Shown piece by piece: positions 36,501 to 51,500 of a stretch of DNA of 64,000 nt; the stretch's first letter is position 1; each line of letters begins with the position of its first letter. Both the position numbers and the translations under genes were made by a program. Under the pieces are notes generated by a model, which saw only the letters and a program-made list of their open reading frames with translations, made no database searches and was not told where the DNA came from. Origin of the DNA: Mantamonas sphyraenae. Its lineage: Eukaryota > CRuMs > Mantamonadidae. The DNA is taken from NCBI GenBank assembly GCA_026936335.1, contig JAPMXV010000050.1:62001-126000 (forward strand). Reading direction: 5' to 3'.

Positions 36501-39500
36501 GAGATTCGACGTATGCGTGCGGTTTGGCAGAAGGAAAGGTCGGAGTCGGAGGCGATGCAGGCAAGGTTGGCGGAAGAACGGCAGACGCTGGAGGCCCGTG
36601 TTGCAGAGCTTGAGAGTGAGCTGTCGGATGCACGAGCAGCGACGGAGAAGATGGCGACGGAGCTTGCGAAAGCACAGACGGCACACGAAAGTGAGGTGAA
36701 GGAGCTTGAGGCGATGCATCAGCAGCAGATGGCGACGATGGAGGCGACGGATGGCGAGGAAGCAGCGGAGGCAGCGAAGAAGCACCGTGAAGAGATGGAA
36801 CGGGTGCGAGAGGAACGACGGGTGGCGTTGAAGGAGTTGGAGCGCGTTGTTGCTGAATCGAAGGCAAAGGAGGAGGAGGCGAAGCGTGCAGCTGATGAGG
36901 CAGGAAAGGCAGCACGTGCGGCAGAAGCGCGTGCAGTGGAGGAAGCCGTGATGGCCGAGCAGGTTGCAGCGAAGGAAGCACGAGAAGCACTGGAAGCGGA
37001 GAAGGCAGAAGAGCACAAGAAGGAAGTGGAAGGGATTTTGGCATCGTTGCAGAAGCTGCAGGCGCAGATGCACTCTTTGCAGAAGGATGCACAGGAGGCG
37101 CAGGAGCAGAACGACACGCTGCAAAGGTCGTTGGAGGAATATGAGGAGAGCATTGCTTTGTTGGAACAGGAGAAGGAGGTTGCGTTGAGGAAGGCGGAGG
37201 AGACGGGGCGACTGAGGGAGGAGGAGGCAGTGGCGGCTGTGAAGGAAGCGATGCGAGAGGAGCACATGGCGTATGTGTCGGATATGGAGAGGAAGTCGGA
37301 AGAGAAGGCGGAGATGGAACGTGTGGCAGCTGTGGAAGCAGCAGTGGCCAATACGAAGGAGGAGATGGAAACACAGAGGACATTGGCGGTGGAGGAAGCT
37401 GTGAAGGAGGCCAAGAAGGAGATGGAAGAGCAGCATGCTGTCGCTGTTGAAGAAGCTGTGAAGGAGGCCAAGAAGGAGATGGATGAACAGCATTCAGCCG
37501 AGGTGACTGCGATGCAGGAGCAGATGGCGTCGTCGTGGGCAGAAGCCGAGCAAGAGGTGACGGAGCTGCGTGTGAAGAACACCGCTCTGGAGAAGGAAAG
37601 GAAGGAGTTGAAGGAAGCTTTGGCGAGGGTGGAGTCGAAGATGGACGAAGTGGTCGCCGAACGTACGGCGATGATTGCACGACAGGATGAAGAGAGGAAT
37701 AAGCAGCGTGGAATTGTGAGACGGTTGGAGGAAGAGGCACAGGAGGAGCGGGCGGCGCAGAAGACCCGTGAGGAACAGCTGGAACAGGCATTGAAGCAGG
37801 CTCGGGAGCGTGCGACGCGGTTGGTGGAGATTGAAGAAGCCGATGAACGACTGACAAAGGCGAACCAGGAGCTGCAGGACGAGGTGGAGGAACTGCGAGA
37901 GAAGAACGAGAAGTTGGAGAAGGAAGTTGCGGAAGATCGACGTCAGATGGAGTCGATGTACTCTGAAGCGGAAGGGAAGGTTCAAGCGCTGACGCAGGAG
38001 ATACAGGAAGAGCAAAGTGAGAGGGAACGGGCTGTGGAAGAAGTGCAGGTGGAACTGCGCGCAGTGCAACATCGTGTGGAAGTGCTTGAGGAGGAGAAGA
38101 GTGCACTGGAGAAGCAAGTTTCAGCGAAGGATGAGGAGAAGGAGGGTGTGACGAAGCAGCTGGCAGAGGTGACTGGGGAGAAGGAGGCTGTGACGAAGCA
38201 GCTGGCAGTGGTGACTGAGGAAAAGGACGGTATGGCCAAGCAGCTGGCAGAGGTCGCTGAGGAGAAGGAGGCTGTGTCGAAGCAGCTGGATGAGTTGACT
38301 GAAGGGAAGGAGGCTGTGACGAAGAAGCTGGCAGAGGTGACTGAAGAGAAGGAGGGTGTGACCACGCAGCTCGCAGATGTGACTAGGGAGAAGGAGACAG
38401 CCGTGAAGCAGCTGGCAGAGGTGACTGGGGAGAAGGAGGCTGTGACGAAGAAGCTGGATGCGGTGACCGTAGAGAAGGAGGGTGTGACCAAGCAGCTGGA
38501 TGCGGTGACCGTAGAGAAGGAGACTGTAACCAAGCAGCTGGCAGAGGTGACTGGCGAGAAGGAGGCTGTGACGAAGCAGCTGGCAGAGGTCGCTGAGGAG
38601 AAGGACAGCGTCAGTGAGACTCTGGCAGCTGAGAAGCGTACTGTGGAAGCACTGCGGGAAGAACTTGCCTTGTCTGTGTCTGCACAGGACGAGTTGCGTC
38701 GTGAACGGGCTGATGAGATGGCAGCGATGGAGAAGCAACTGCAGGAAGTGCGAGCGGAGGCGGATAGACAGGTGGAGATGATCGCAGCGTTGGAAGAGGT
38801 TGCAAGGAACATGGATCCGCACGAGGAGAAAGAGTGCACACGATGCATGGGTGAGCTTGCGCTTGTTGGGGAATGGAGTGAGCATGTGGCGAAGAGCAGA
38901 GTGGAGGGCAGGAGCCAGGTTGGTGGAGACGAGTACGCGGAGGTGGATGAGGAGGGTGGAGAGTGGGCATGGGAGGTAGAAAGGGTGGCGAGCGATGGGA
39001 AGAAGCGGCGAGGATGGCAGCTGAGCAAGATGGAAGTTGAGGGAGGAGGAGAAGAAAGCGGCCAAGGTGGGGAGAGTGGAGTTGGCCTTGGAAGCGATGG
39101 GCGTGCGGCTGTGCAGCGTCTGCGAGGCGATGTGCAGAAGGAACGATTTGAGATTCGACGTATGCGTGCGGTTTGGCAGAAGGAAAGGTCGGAGTCGGAG
39201 GCGATGCAGGCAAGGTTGGCGGAAGAACGGCAGACGCTGGAGGCCCGTGTTGCAGAGCTTGAGAGTGAGCTGTCGGATGCACGAGCAGCGACGGAGAAGA
39301 TGGCGACGGAGCTTGCGAAAGCACAGACGGCACACGAAAGTGAGGTGAAGGAGCTTGAGGCGATGCATCAGCAGCAGATGGCGACGATGGAGGCGACGGA
39401 TGGCGAGGAAGCAGCGGAGGCAGCGAAGAAGCACCGTGAAGAGATGGAACGGGTGCGAGAGGAACGACGGGCGGCGTTGAAGGAGTTGGAGCGCGTTGTT

Positions 39501-42500
39501 GCTGAATCGAAGGCAAAGGAGGAGGAGGCGAAGCGTGCAGCTGATGAGGCAGGAAAGGCAGCACGTGCGGCAGAAGCGCGTGCAGTGGAGGAAGCCGTGA
39601 TGGCCGAGCAGGTTGCAGCGAAGGAAGCACGAGAAGCACTGGAAGCGGAGAAGGCAGAAGAGCACAAGAAGGAAGTGGAAGGGATTTTGGCATCGTTGCA
39701 GAAGCTGCAGGCGCAGATGCACTCTTTGCAGAAGGATGCACAGGAGGCGCAGGAGCAGAACGACACGCTGCAAAGGTCGTTGGAGGAATATGAGGAGAGC
39801 ATTGCTGTGTTGGAACAGGAGAAGGAGGTTGCGTTGAGGAAGGCGGAGGAGACGGGGCGACTGAGGGAGGAGGAGGCAGTGGCGGCTGTGAAGGAAGCGA
39901 TGCGAGAAGAGCACATGGCGTATGTGTCGGATATGGAGAGGAAGTCGGACGAGAAGGCGGAGATGGAACGTGTGGCAGCTGTGGAAGCAGCAGTGGCCAG
40001 GACGAAGGAGGAGATGGAAACACAGAGGACATTGGCGGTGGAGGAAGCTGTGAAGGAGGCCAAGAAGGAGATGGAAGAGCAGCATGCTGTCGCTGTTGAA
40101 GAAGCTGTGAAGGAGACCAAGAAGGAGATGGAAGAGCAGCATTCTGTCGCCGTTGAGGAAGCTGTGAAGGAGGTGAAGCAGCGGATGGGGGAGGAACATG
40201 CAGCGGCTGTTGAAGCAGCAGTGAAGGAGGTGAAGCAGCAGATGGAAGAGGAATATGCAGCGGCTGTTGAAGCAGCAGTGGCCAATACGAAGGAGGAGAT
40301 GGAAACACAGAGGACATTGGCAGTGGAGGAAGCTGTGAAGGAGGCCAAGAAGGAGATGGAAGAGCAGCATGCTGTCGCTGTTGAAGAAGCTGTGAAGGAG
40401 GCCAAGAAGGAGATGGATGAACAGCATTCAGCCGAGGTGACTGCGATGCAGGAGCAGATGGCGTCGTCGTGGGCAGAAGCCGAGCAAGAGGTGACGGAGC
40501 TGCGTGTGAAGAACACCGCTCTGGAGAAGGAAAGGAAGGAGTTGAAGGAAGCTTTGGCGAGGGTGGAGTCGAAGATGGACGAAGTGGTCGCCGAGCGTAC
40601 GGCGATGATTGCACGACAGGATGAAGAGAGGAATAAGCAGCGTGGAATTGTGAGACGATTGGAGGAAGAGGCACAGGAGGAGCGCGTGGCGCAGAAGACC
40701 CGTGAGGAACAGCTGGAACAGGCATTGAAGCAGGCTCGGGAGCGTGCGACGCGGTTGGTGGAGATTGAAGAAGCCGATGAACGACTGACAAAGGCGAACC
40801 AGGAGCTGCAGAACGAGGTGGAGGAACTGCGAGAGAAGAACGAGAAGTTGGAGAAGGAAGCTGCGGAAGATCGACGTCAGATGGAGTCGATGTACTCTGA
40901 AGCGGAAGGGAAGGTTCAAGCGCTGACGCAGGAGATACAGGAAGAGCAAAGTGAGAGGGAACGGGCTGTGGAAGAAGTGCAGGTGGAACTGCGTGCAGTG
41001 CAACATCGTGTGGAAGTGCTTGAGGAGGAGAAGAGTGCACTGGAGAAGCAAGTTTCAGCGAAGGATGAGGAGAAGGAGGGTGTGACGAAGCAGCTGGCAG
41101 TGGTGACTGAGGAAAAGGACGGTATGGCCAAGCAGCTGGCAGAGGTGGCTGAGGAGAAGGTCACTGTGTCGAAGCAGCTGAATGAGTTGACTGAAGGGAA
41201 GGAGGCTGTGACGAAGAAGCTGGCAGAGGTGACTGAAGAGAAGGAGGGTGTGACCAAGCAGCTGGCAGTGGTGACTGAGGAAAAGGACGGTATGGCCAAG
41301 CAGCTGGCAGAGGTGGCTGAGGAGAAGGTCACTGTGTCGAAGCAGCTGAATGAGTTGACTGAAGGGAAGGAGGCTGTGACGAAGAAGCTGGCAGAGGTGA
41401 CTGAAGAGAAGGAGGGTGTGACCACGCAGCTCGCAGATGTGACTAGGGAGAAGGAGACAGCCGTGAAGCAGCTGGCAGAGGTGACTGGGGAGAAGGAGGC
41501 TGTGACGAAGAAGCTGGCAGAGATGGTTGACGAGAACGATGTGATGACGAAGAAGCTCGCAGAGGTGACTGAGGAGAAGGAGACTGTGACGCAGAAACTG
41601 GATGAGTTGAACGAGCAGAAGGAGACCGTCGTTAAGAAGCTCGCAGAGGTGACTAAGGAGAAGGAGACAGCCGTGAAGCAGCTGGCAGAGGTGACTGGGG
41701 AGAAGGAGGCTGTGACAACGCAGCTGACACAGGTCGCTGAGGAGAAGGACACTGTGACGAAGCAGCTGGCAGAGGTCGCTGAGAAGAAGGACAGCGTCAG
41801 TGAGACTCTGGCAGCTGAGAAGCGTACTGCGGAAGCACTGCGGGAAGAACTTGCCTTGTCTGTGTCTGCACAGGACGAGTTGCGTCGTGAACGGGCTGAT
41901 GAGATGGCAGCGATGGAGAAGCAACTGCAGGAAGTGCGAGCGGAGGCGGATAGACAGGTGGAGATGATCGCAGCGTTGGAAGAGGTTGCAAGGAACATGG
42001 ATCCGCACGAGGAGAAAGAGTGCACACGATGCATGGGTGAGCTTGCGCTTGTTGGGGAATGGAGTGAGCATGTGGCGAAGAGCAGAGTGGAGGGCAGGAG
42101 CCAGGTTGGTGGAGACGAGTACGCGGAGGTGGATGAGGAGGGTGGAGAGTGGGCATGGGAGGTAGAAAGGGTGGCGAGCGATGGGAAGAAGCGGCGAGGA
42201 TGGCAGCTGAGCAAGATGGAAGTTGAGGGAGGAGGAGAAGAAAGCGGCCAAGGTGGGGAGAGTGGAGTTGGCCTTGGAAGCGATGGGCGTGCGGCCGTGC
42301 AGCGTCTGCGAGGCGATGTGCAGAAGGAACGATTTGAGATTCGACGTATGCGTGCGGTTTGGCAGAAGGAAAGGTCGGAGTCGGAGGCGATGCAGGCAAG
42401 TTTGGCGGAAGAACGGCAGACGCTGGAGGCCCGTGTTGCAGAGCTTGAGAGTGAGCTGTCGGATGCACGAGCAGCGACGGAGAAGATGGCGACGGAGCTT

Positions 42501-45500
42501 GCGAAAGCACAGACGGCACACGAAAGTGAGGTGAAGGAGCTTGAGGCGATGCATCAGCAGCAGATGGCGACGATGGAGGCGACGGATGGCGAGGAAGCAG
42601 CGGAGGCAGCGAAGAAGCACCGTGAAGAGATGGAACGGGTGCGAGAGGAACGACGGGCGGCGTTGAAGGAGTTGGAGCGCGTTGTTGCTGAATCGAAGGC
42701 AAAGGAGGAGGAGGCGAAGCGTGCAGCTGATGAGGCAGGAAAGGCAGCACGTGCGGCAGAAGCGCGTGCAGTGGAGGAAGCCGTGATGGCCGAGCAGGTT
42801 GCAGCGAAGGAAGCACGAGAAGCACTGGAAGCGGAGAAGGCAGAAGAGCACAAGAAGGAAGTGGAAGGGATTTTGGCATCGTTGCAGAAGCTGCAGGCGC
42901 AGATGCACTCTTTGCAGAAGGATGCACAGGAGGCGCAGGAGCAGAACGACACGCTGCAAAGGTCGTTGGAGGAATATGAGGAGAGCATTGCTGTGTTGGA
43001 ACAGGAGAAGGAGGTTGCGTTGAGGAAGGCGGAGGAGACGGGGCGACTGAGGGAGGAGGAGGCAGTGGCGGCTGTGAAGGAAGCGATGCGAGAAGAGCAC
43101 ATGGCGTATGTGTCGGATATGGAGAGGAAGTCGGACGAGAAGGCGGAGATGGAACGTGTGGCAGCTGTGGAAGCAGCAGTGGCCAGGACGAAGGAGGAGA
43201 TGGAAGCACAGAGGACATTGGAGGTGGAGGAAGCTGTGAAGGAAGTGAAGCAGCAGATGGAGGAGGAACATGCAGCGGCTGTTGGAGAAGCAGTGACGGA
43301 GGTGAAGCAGCAGATGGAGGAGGAACATGCAGCGGCTGTTGGAGAAGCTGTGAAGGAGACCAAGAAGGAGATGGAAGAGCAGCATTCTGTCGCTGTTGAG
43401 GAAGCTGTGAAGGAGACCAAGAAGGAGATGGAAGAGCAGCATTCAGCCGAGGTGACTGCGATGCAGGAGCAGATGGCTTCGTCGTGGGCAGAAGCCGAGC
43501 AAGAGGTGACGGAGCTGCGTGTGAAGAACACCGCTCTGGAGAAGGAAAGGGAGGAGTTGAAGGAAGCTTTGGCGAGGGTGGAGTCGAAGATGGACGACGT
43601 GGTCGCCGAGCGTACGGCGATGATTGCACGACAGGATGAAGAGAGGAATAAGCAGCGTGGAATTGTGAGACGGTTGGAGGAAGAGGCACAGGAGGAGCGG
43701 GCGGCGCAGAAGACCCGTGAGGAACAGCTGGAACAGGCATTGAAGCAGGCTCGGGAGCGTGCGACGCGGTTGGTGGAGATTGAAGAAGCCGATGAACGAC
43801 TGACAAAGGCGAACCAGGAGCTGCAGGACGAGGTGGAGGAACTGCGAGAGAAGAACGAGAAGTTGGAGAAGGAAGTTGCGGAAGATCGACGTCAGATGGA
43901 GTCGATGTACTCTGAAGCGGAAGGGAAGGTTCAAGCGCTGACGCAGGAGATACAGGAAGAGCAAAGTGAGAGGGAACGGGCTGTGGAAGAAGTGCAGGTG
44001 GAACTGCGTGCAGTGCAACATCGTGTGGAAGTGCTTGAGGAGGAGAAGAGTGCACTGGAGAAGCAAGTTTCAGCGAAGGATGAGGAGAAGGAGGGTGTGA
44101 CGAAGCAGCTGGCAGAGGTGACTGAAGAGAAGGAGGGTGTGACCAAGCAGCTGGCAGTGGTGACTGAGGAAAAGGACGGTATGGCCAAGCAGCTGGCAGA
44201 GGTGGCTGAGGAGAAGGTCACTGTGTCGAAGCAGCTGAATGAGTTGACTGAAGGGAAGGAGGCTGTGACGAAGAAGCTGGCAGAGGTGACTGAAGAGAAG
44301 GAGGGTGTGACCACGCAGCTCGCAGATGTGACTAGGGAGAAGGAGACAGCCGTGAAGCAGCTGGCAGAGGTGACTGGGGAGAAGGAGGCTGTGACGAAGA
44401 AGCTGGCAGAGATGGTTGACGAGAACGATGTGATGACGAAGAAGCTCGCAGAGGTGACTGAGGAGAAGGAGACTGTGACGCAGAAACTGGATGAGTTGAA
44501 CGAGCAGAAGGAGACCGTCGTTAAGAAGCTCGCAGAGGTGACTAAGGAGAAGGAGACCGCCGTGAAGCAGCTGGCAGAGGTGACTGGGGAGAAGGAGGCT
44601 GTGACAACGCAGCTGACACAGGTCGCTGAGGAGAAGGACACTGTGACGAAGCAGCTGGCAGAGGTCGCTGAGGAGAAGGACAGCGTCAGTGAGACTCTGG
44701 CAGCTGAGAAGCGTACTGCGGAAGCACTGCGGGAAGAACTTGCCTTGTCTGTGTCTGCACAGGACGAGTTGCGTCGTGAACGGGCTGATGAGATGGCAGC
44801 GATGGAGAAGCAACTGCAGGAAGTGCGAGCGGAGGCGGATAGACAGGTGGAGATGATCGCAGCGTTGGAAGAGGTTGCAAGGAACATGGATCCGCACGAG
44901 GAGAAAGAGTGCACACGATGCATGGGTGAGCTTGCGCTTGTTGGGGAATGGAGTGAGCATGTGGCGAAGAGCAGAGTGGAGGGCAGGAGCCAGGTTGGTG
45001 GAGAGACGAGTACGCGGAGGTGGATGAGGAGGGTGGAGAGTGGGCATGGGAGGTAGAAAGGGTGGCGAGCGATGGGAAGAAGCGGCGAGGATGGCAGCTG
45101 AGCAAGATGGAAGTTGAGGGAGGAGGAGAAGAAAGCGGCCAAGGTGGGGAGAGTGGAGTTGGCCTTGGAAGCGATGGGCGTGCGGCCGTGCAGCGTCTGC
45201 GAGGCGATGTGCAGAAGGAACGATTTGAGATTCGACGTATGCGTGCGGTTTGGCAGAAGGAAAGGTCGGAGTCGGAGGCGATGCAGGCAAGTTTGGCGGA
45301 AGAACGGCAGACGCTGGAGGCCCGTGTTGCAGAGCTTGAGAGTGAGCTGTCGGATGCACGAGCAGCGACGGAGAAGATGGCGACGGAGCTTGCGAAAGCA
45401 CAGACGGCACACGAAAGTGAGGTGAAGGAGCTTGAGGCGATGCATCAGCAGCAGATGGCGACGATGGAGGCGACGGATGGCGAGGAAGCAGCGGAGGCAG

Positions 45501-48500
45501 CGAAGAAGCACCGTGAAGAGATGGAACGGGTGCGAGAGGAACGACGGGCGGCGTTGAAGGAGTTGGAGCGCGTTGTTGCTGAATCGAAGGCAAAGGAGGA
45601 GGAGGCGAAGCGTGCAGCTGATGAGGCAGGAAAGGCAGCACGTGCGGCAGAAGCGCGTGCAGTGGAGGAAGCCGTGATGGCCGAGCAGGTTGCAGCGAAG
45701 GAAGCACGAGAAGCACTGGAAGCGGAGAAGGCAGAAGAGCACAAGAAGGAAGTGGAAGGGATTTTGGCATCGTTGCAGAAGCTGCAGGCGCAGATGCACT
45801 CTTTGCAGAAGGATGCACAGGAGGCGCAGGAGCAGAACGACACGCTGCAAAGGTCGTTGGAGGAATATGAGGAGAGCATTGCTGTGTTGGAACAGGAGAA
45901 GGAGGTTGCGTTGAGGAAGGCGGAGGAGACGGGGCGACTGAGGGAGGAGGAGGCAGTGGCGGCTGTGAAGGAAGCGATGCGAGAAGAGCACATGGCGTAT
46001 GTGTCGGATATGGAGAGGAAGTCGGACGAGAAGGCGGAGATGGAACGTGTGGCAGCTGTGGAAGCAGCAGTGGCCAGGACGAAGGAGGAGATGGAAGCAC
46101 AGAGGACATTGGCGGTGGAGGAAGCTGTGAAGGAAGTGAAGCAGCAGATGGAGGAGGAACATGCAGCGGCTGTTGGAGAAGCAGTGACGGAGGTGAAGCA
46201 GCAGATGGAGGAGGAACATGCAGCGGCCGTTGGAGAAGCTGTGAAGGAGACCAAGAAGGAGATGGAAGAGCAGCATTCTGTCGCTGTTGAGGAAGCTGTG
46301 AAGGAGGTGAAGCAGCAGATGGAGGAGGAACATGCAGCGGCCGTTGAAGAAGCTGTGAAGGAGGCCAAGAAGGAGATGGAAGAGCAGCATGCTGTCGCTG
46401 TTGAAGCAGCAGTGGCCATTACGAAGGAGGAGATGGAAACAGAGAGGACATTGGCAGTGGAGGAAGCTGTGAAGGAGGCCAAGAAGGAGATGGAAGAGCA
46501 GCATGCTGTCGCTGTTGAAGAAGCTGTGAAGGAGACCAAGAAGGAGATGGAAGAGCAGCATGCTGTCGCTGTTGAGGAAGCTGTGAAGGAGACCAAGAAG
46601 GAGATGGAAGAGCAGCATTCTGTCGCTGTTGAAGAAGCTGTAAAGGAGGCGAAGCAGCAGATGGAGGAGGAACATGCAGCGGCTGTTGAGGAAGCTGTGA
46701 AGGAGACCAAGAAGGAGATGGAAGATCAGCATTCTGTCGCTGTTGAGGAAGCTGTGAAGGAGGTGAAGCAGCAGATGGAGGAGGAACATGCAGCGGCCGT
46801 TGAAGAAGCTGTGAAGGAGGCCAAGAAGGAGATGGAAGAGCAGCATGCTGTCGCTGTTGAAGCAGCAGTGGCCATTACGAAGGAGGAGATGGAAACAGAG
46901 AGGACATTGGCAGTGGAGGAAGCTGTGAAGGAGGCCAAGAAGGAGATGGAAGAGCAGCATGCTGTCGCTGTTGAAGAAGCTGTGAAGGAGACCAAGAAGG
47001 AGATGGAAGAGCAGCATGCTGTCGCTGTTGAGGAAGCTGTGAAGGAGACCAAGAAGGAGATGGAAGAGCAGCATTCAGCCGAGGTGACTGCGATGCAGGA
47101 GCAGATGGCTTCGTCGTGGGCAGAAGCCGAGCAAGAGGTGACGGAGCTGCGTGTGAAGAACACCGCTCTGGAGAAGGAAAGGGAGGAGTTGAAGGAAGCT
47201 TTGGCGAGGGTGGAGTCGAAGATGGACGACGTGGTCGCCGAGCGTACGGCGATGATTGCACGACAGGATGAAGAGAGGAATAAGCAGCGTGGAATTGTGA
47301 GACGGTTGGAGGAAGAGGCACAGGAGGAGCGGGCGGCGCAGAAGACCCGTGAGGAACAGCTGGAACAGGCATTGAAGCAGGCTCGGGAGCGTGCGACGCG
47401 GTTGGTGGAGATTGAAGAAGCCGATGAACGACTGACAAAGGCGAACCAGGAGCTGCAGAACGAGGTGGAGGAACTGCGAGAGAAGAACGAGAAGTTGGAG
47501 AAGGAAGTTGCGGAAGATCGACGTCAGATGGAGTCGATGTACTCTGAAGCGGAAGGGAAGGTTCAAGCGCTGACGCAGGAGATACAGGAAGAGCAAAGTG
47601 AGAGGGAACGGGCTGTGGAAGAAGTGCAGGTGGAACTGCGTGCAGTGCAACATCGTGTGGAAGTGCTTGAGGAGGAGAAGAGTGCACTGGAGAAGCAAGT
47701 TTCAGCGAAGGATGAGGAGAAGGAGGGTGTGACGAAGCAGCTGGCAGAGGTGACTGAGGAAAAGGACGGTATGGCCAAGCAGCTGGCAGAGGTGGCTGAG
47801 GAGAAGGTCACTGTGTCGAAGCAGCTGAATGAGTTGACTGAAGGGAAGGAGGCTGTGACGAAGAAGCTGGCAGAGGTGACTGAAGAGAAGGAGGGTGTGA
47901 CCACGCAGCTCGCAGATGTGACTAGGGAGAAGGAGACAGCCGTGAAGCAGCTGGCAGAGGTGACTGGGGAGAAGGAGGCTGTGACGAAGAAGCTGGCAGA
48001 GATGGTTGACGAGAACGATGTGATGACGAAGAAGCTCGCAGAGGTGACTGAGGAGAAGGAGACTGTGACGCAGAAACTGGATGAGTTGAACGAGCAGAAG
48101 GAGACCGTCGTTAAGAAGCTCGCAGAGGTGACTAAGGAGAAGGAGACCGCCGTGAAGCAGCTGGCAGAGATGGCTGAGGAGAAGGAGACTGTAACCAAGC
48201 AGCTGGCAGAGGTGACTGAGGAGAAGGAGGCTGTGACGAAGCAGCTGGCAGAGGTTGCTGAGGAGAATGACAGCGTCAGTGAGACTCTGGCAGCTGAGAA
48301 GCGTACTGTGGAAGCACTGCGGGAAGAACTTGCCTTGTCTGTGTCTGCACAGGACGAGTTGCGTCGTGAACGGGCTGATGAGATGGCAGCGATGGAGAAG
48401 CAACTGCAGGAAGTGCGAGCGGAGGCGGATAGACAGGTGGAGATGATCGCAGCGTTGGAAGAGGTTGCAAGGAACATGGATCCGCACGAGGAGAAAGAGT

Positions 48501-51500
48501 GCACACGATGCATGGGTGAGCTTGCGCTTGTTGGGGAATGGAGTGAGCATGTGGCGAAGAGCAGGGTGGAGGGCAGGAGCCAGGTTGGTGGAGACGAGTA
48601 CGCGGAGGTGGATGAGGAGGGTGGAGAGTGGGCATGGGAGGTAGAAAGGGTGGCGAGCGATGGGAAGAAGCGGCGAGGATGGCAGCTGAGCAAGATGGAA
48701 GTTGAGGGAGGAGGAGAAGAAAGCGGCCAAGGTGGGGAGAGTGGAGTTGGCCTTGGAAGCGATGGGCGTGCGGCCGTGCAGCGTCTGCGAGGCGATGTGC
48801 AGAAGGAACGATTTGAGATTCGACGTATGCGTGCGGTTTGGCAGAAGGAAAGGTCGGAGTCGGAGGCGATGCAGGCAAGTTTGGCGGAAGAACGGCAGAC
48901 GCTGGAGGCCCGTGTTGCAGAGCTTGAGAGTGAGCTGTCGGATGCACGAGCAGCGACGGAGAAGATGGCGACGGAGCTTGCGAAAGCACAGACGGCACAC
49001 GAAAGTGAGGTGAAGGAGCTTGAGGCGATGCATCAGCAGCAGATGGCGACGATGGAGGCGACGGATGGCGAGGAAGCAGCGGAGGCAGCGAAGAAGCATC
49101 GTGAAGAGATGGAACGGGTGCGAGAAGAACGACGGGCGGCGTTGAAGGAGTTGGAGCGCGTTGTTGCTGAATCGAAGGCAAAGGAGGAGGAGGCGAAGCG
49201 TGCAGCTGATGAGGCAGGAAAGGCAGCACGTGCGGCAGAAGCGCGTGCAGTGGAGGAAGCCGTGATGGCCGAGCAGGTTGCAGCGAAGGAAGCACGAGAA
49301 GCACTGGGAAGCGGAGAAGGCAGAAGAGCACAAGAAGGAAGTGGAAGGGATTTTGGCATCGTTGCAGAAGCTGCAGGCGCAGATGCACTCTTTGCAGAAG
49401 GATGCACAGGAGGCGCAGGAGCAGAACGACACGCTGCAAAGGTCGTTGGAGGAATATGAGGAGAGCATTGCTTTGTTGGAACAGGAGAAGGAGGTTGCGT
49501 TGAGGAAGGCGGAGGAGACGGGGCGACTGAGGGAGGAGGAGGCAGTGGCGGCTGTGAAGGAAGCGATGCGAGAAGAGCACATGGCGTATGTGTCGGATAT
49601 GGAGAGGAAGTCGGACGAGAAGGCGGAGATGGAACGTGTGGCAGCTGTGGAAGCAGCAGTGGCCAGGACGAAGGAGGAGATGGAAACACAGAGGACATTG
49701 GCGGTGGAGGAAGCTGTGAAGGAGGCCAAGAAGGAGATGGAAGAGCAGCATGCTGTCGCTGTTGAGGAAGCTGTGAAGGAGACCAAGAAGGAGATGGAAG
49801 AGCAGCATTCTGTCGCTGTTGAGGAAGCTGTGAAGGAGACCAAGAAGGAGATGGAAGAGCAGCATTCTGTCGCTGTTGAAGAAGCTGTAAAGGAGGCGAA
49901 GCAGCAGATGGAGGAGGAACATGCAGTGGCTGTTGAGGAAGCTGTGAAGGAGACCAAGAAGGAGATGGAAGATCAGCATGCTGTCGCTGTTGAAGAAGCT
50001 GTGAAGGAGACCAAGAAGGAGATGGAAGAGCAGCATTCTGTCGCTGTTGAGGAAGCTGTGAAGGAGGTGAAGCAGCAGATGGAGGAGGAACATGCAGCGG
50101 CCGTTGAAGAAGCAGTGAAGGAGGCGAAGAAGGAGATGGAGGAGCAGCGTTCTGTCGCTGTTGAGGTAGCTGTGAAGGAGGTGAAGCAGCAGATGGAGGA
50201 GGAACATGCAGCGGCCGTTGAAGAAGCAGTGAAGGAGACCAAGAAGGAGATGGAAGAGCAGCATTCTGTCGCTGTTGAGGAAGCTGTGAAGGAGACCAAG
50301 AAGGAGATGGAAGAGCAGCATTCTGTCGCTGTTGAAGAAGCTGTAAAGGAGGCGAAGCAGCAGATGGAGGAGGAACATGCAGCGGCTGTTGAGGAAGCTG
50401 TGAAGGAGACCAAGAAGGAGATGGAAGAGCAGCATGCTGTCGCTGTTGAAGAAGCTGTGAAGGAGACCAAGAAGGAGATGGATGAACAGCATTCAGCCGA
50501 GGTGACTGCGATGCAGGAGCAGATGGCGTCGTCGTGGGCAGAAGCCGAGCAAGAGGTGACGGAGCTGCGTGTGAAGAACACCGCTCTGGAGAAGGAAAGG
50601 GGGGAGTTGAAGGAAGCTTTGGCGAGGGTAGAGTCGAAGATGGACGACGTGGTCGCCGAGCGTACGGCGATGATTGCACGACAGGATGAAGAGAGGAATA
50701 AGCAGCGTGGAATTGTGAGACGGTTGGAGGAAGAGGCACAGGAGGAGCGGGTGGCGCAGAAGACCCGTGAGGAACAGCTGGAACAGGCGTTGAAGCAGGC
50801 TCGGGAGCGTGCGACGCGGTTGGTGGAGATTGAAGAAGCCGATGAACGACTGACAAAGGCGAACCAGGAGCTGCAGGACGAGGTGGAGGAACTGCGAGAG
50901 AAGAACGAGAAGTTGGAGAAGGAAGTTGCGGAAGATCGACGTCAGATGGAGTCGATGTACTCTGAAGCGGAAGGGAAGGTTCAAGCGCTGACGCAGGAGA
51001 TACAGGAAGAGCAAAGTGAGAGGGAACGGGCTGTGGAAGAAGTGCAGGTGGAACTGCGTGCAGTGCAACATCGTGTGGAAGTGCTTGAGGAGGAGAAGAG
51101 TGCACTGGAGAAGCAAGTTTCAGCGAAGGATGAGGAGAAGGAGGGTGTGACGAAGCAGCTGGCAGAGGTGACTGAAGAGAAGGAGGGTGTGACCAAGCAG
51201 CTGGCAGTGGTGACTGAGGAAAAGGACGGTATGGCCAAGCAGCTGGCAGAGGTGGCTGAGGAGAAGGTCACTGTGTCGAAGCAGCTGGCGGTGGTGACTG
51301 AAGAGAAGGAGTCTATGTCGCAGCAGCTGGCACAGGTCGCTGAGGAGAAGGAGGCTGTGTCGAAGCAGCTGGCAGATGTGACTGAGGAGAAGGAGGCTGT
51401 GACGAAGCAGCTGAAAGAGATTGCTGAGGAGAAGGACAGCGTCAGTGAGACTCTTGCAGCTGAGAAGCGTACTGTGGAAGCACTGCGGGAAGAACTTGCC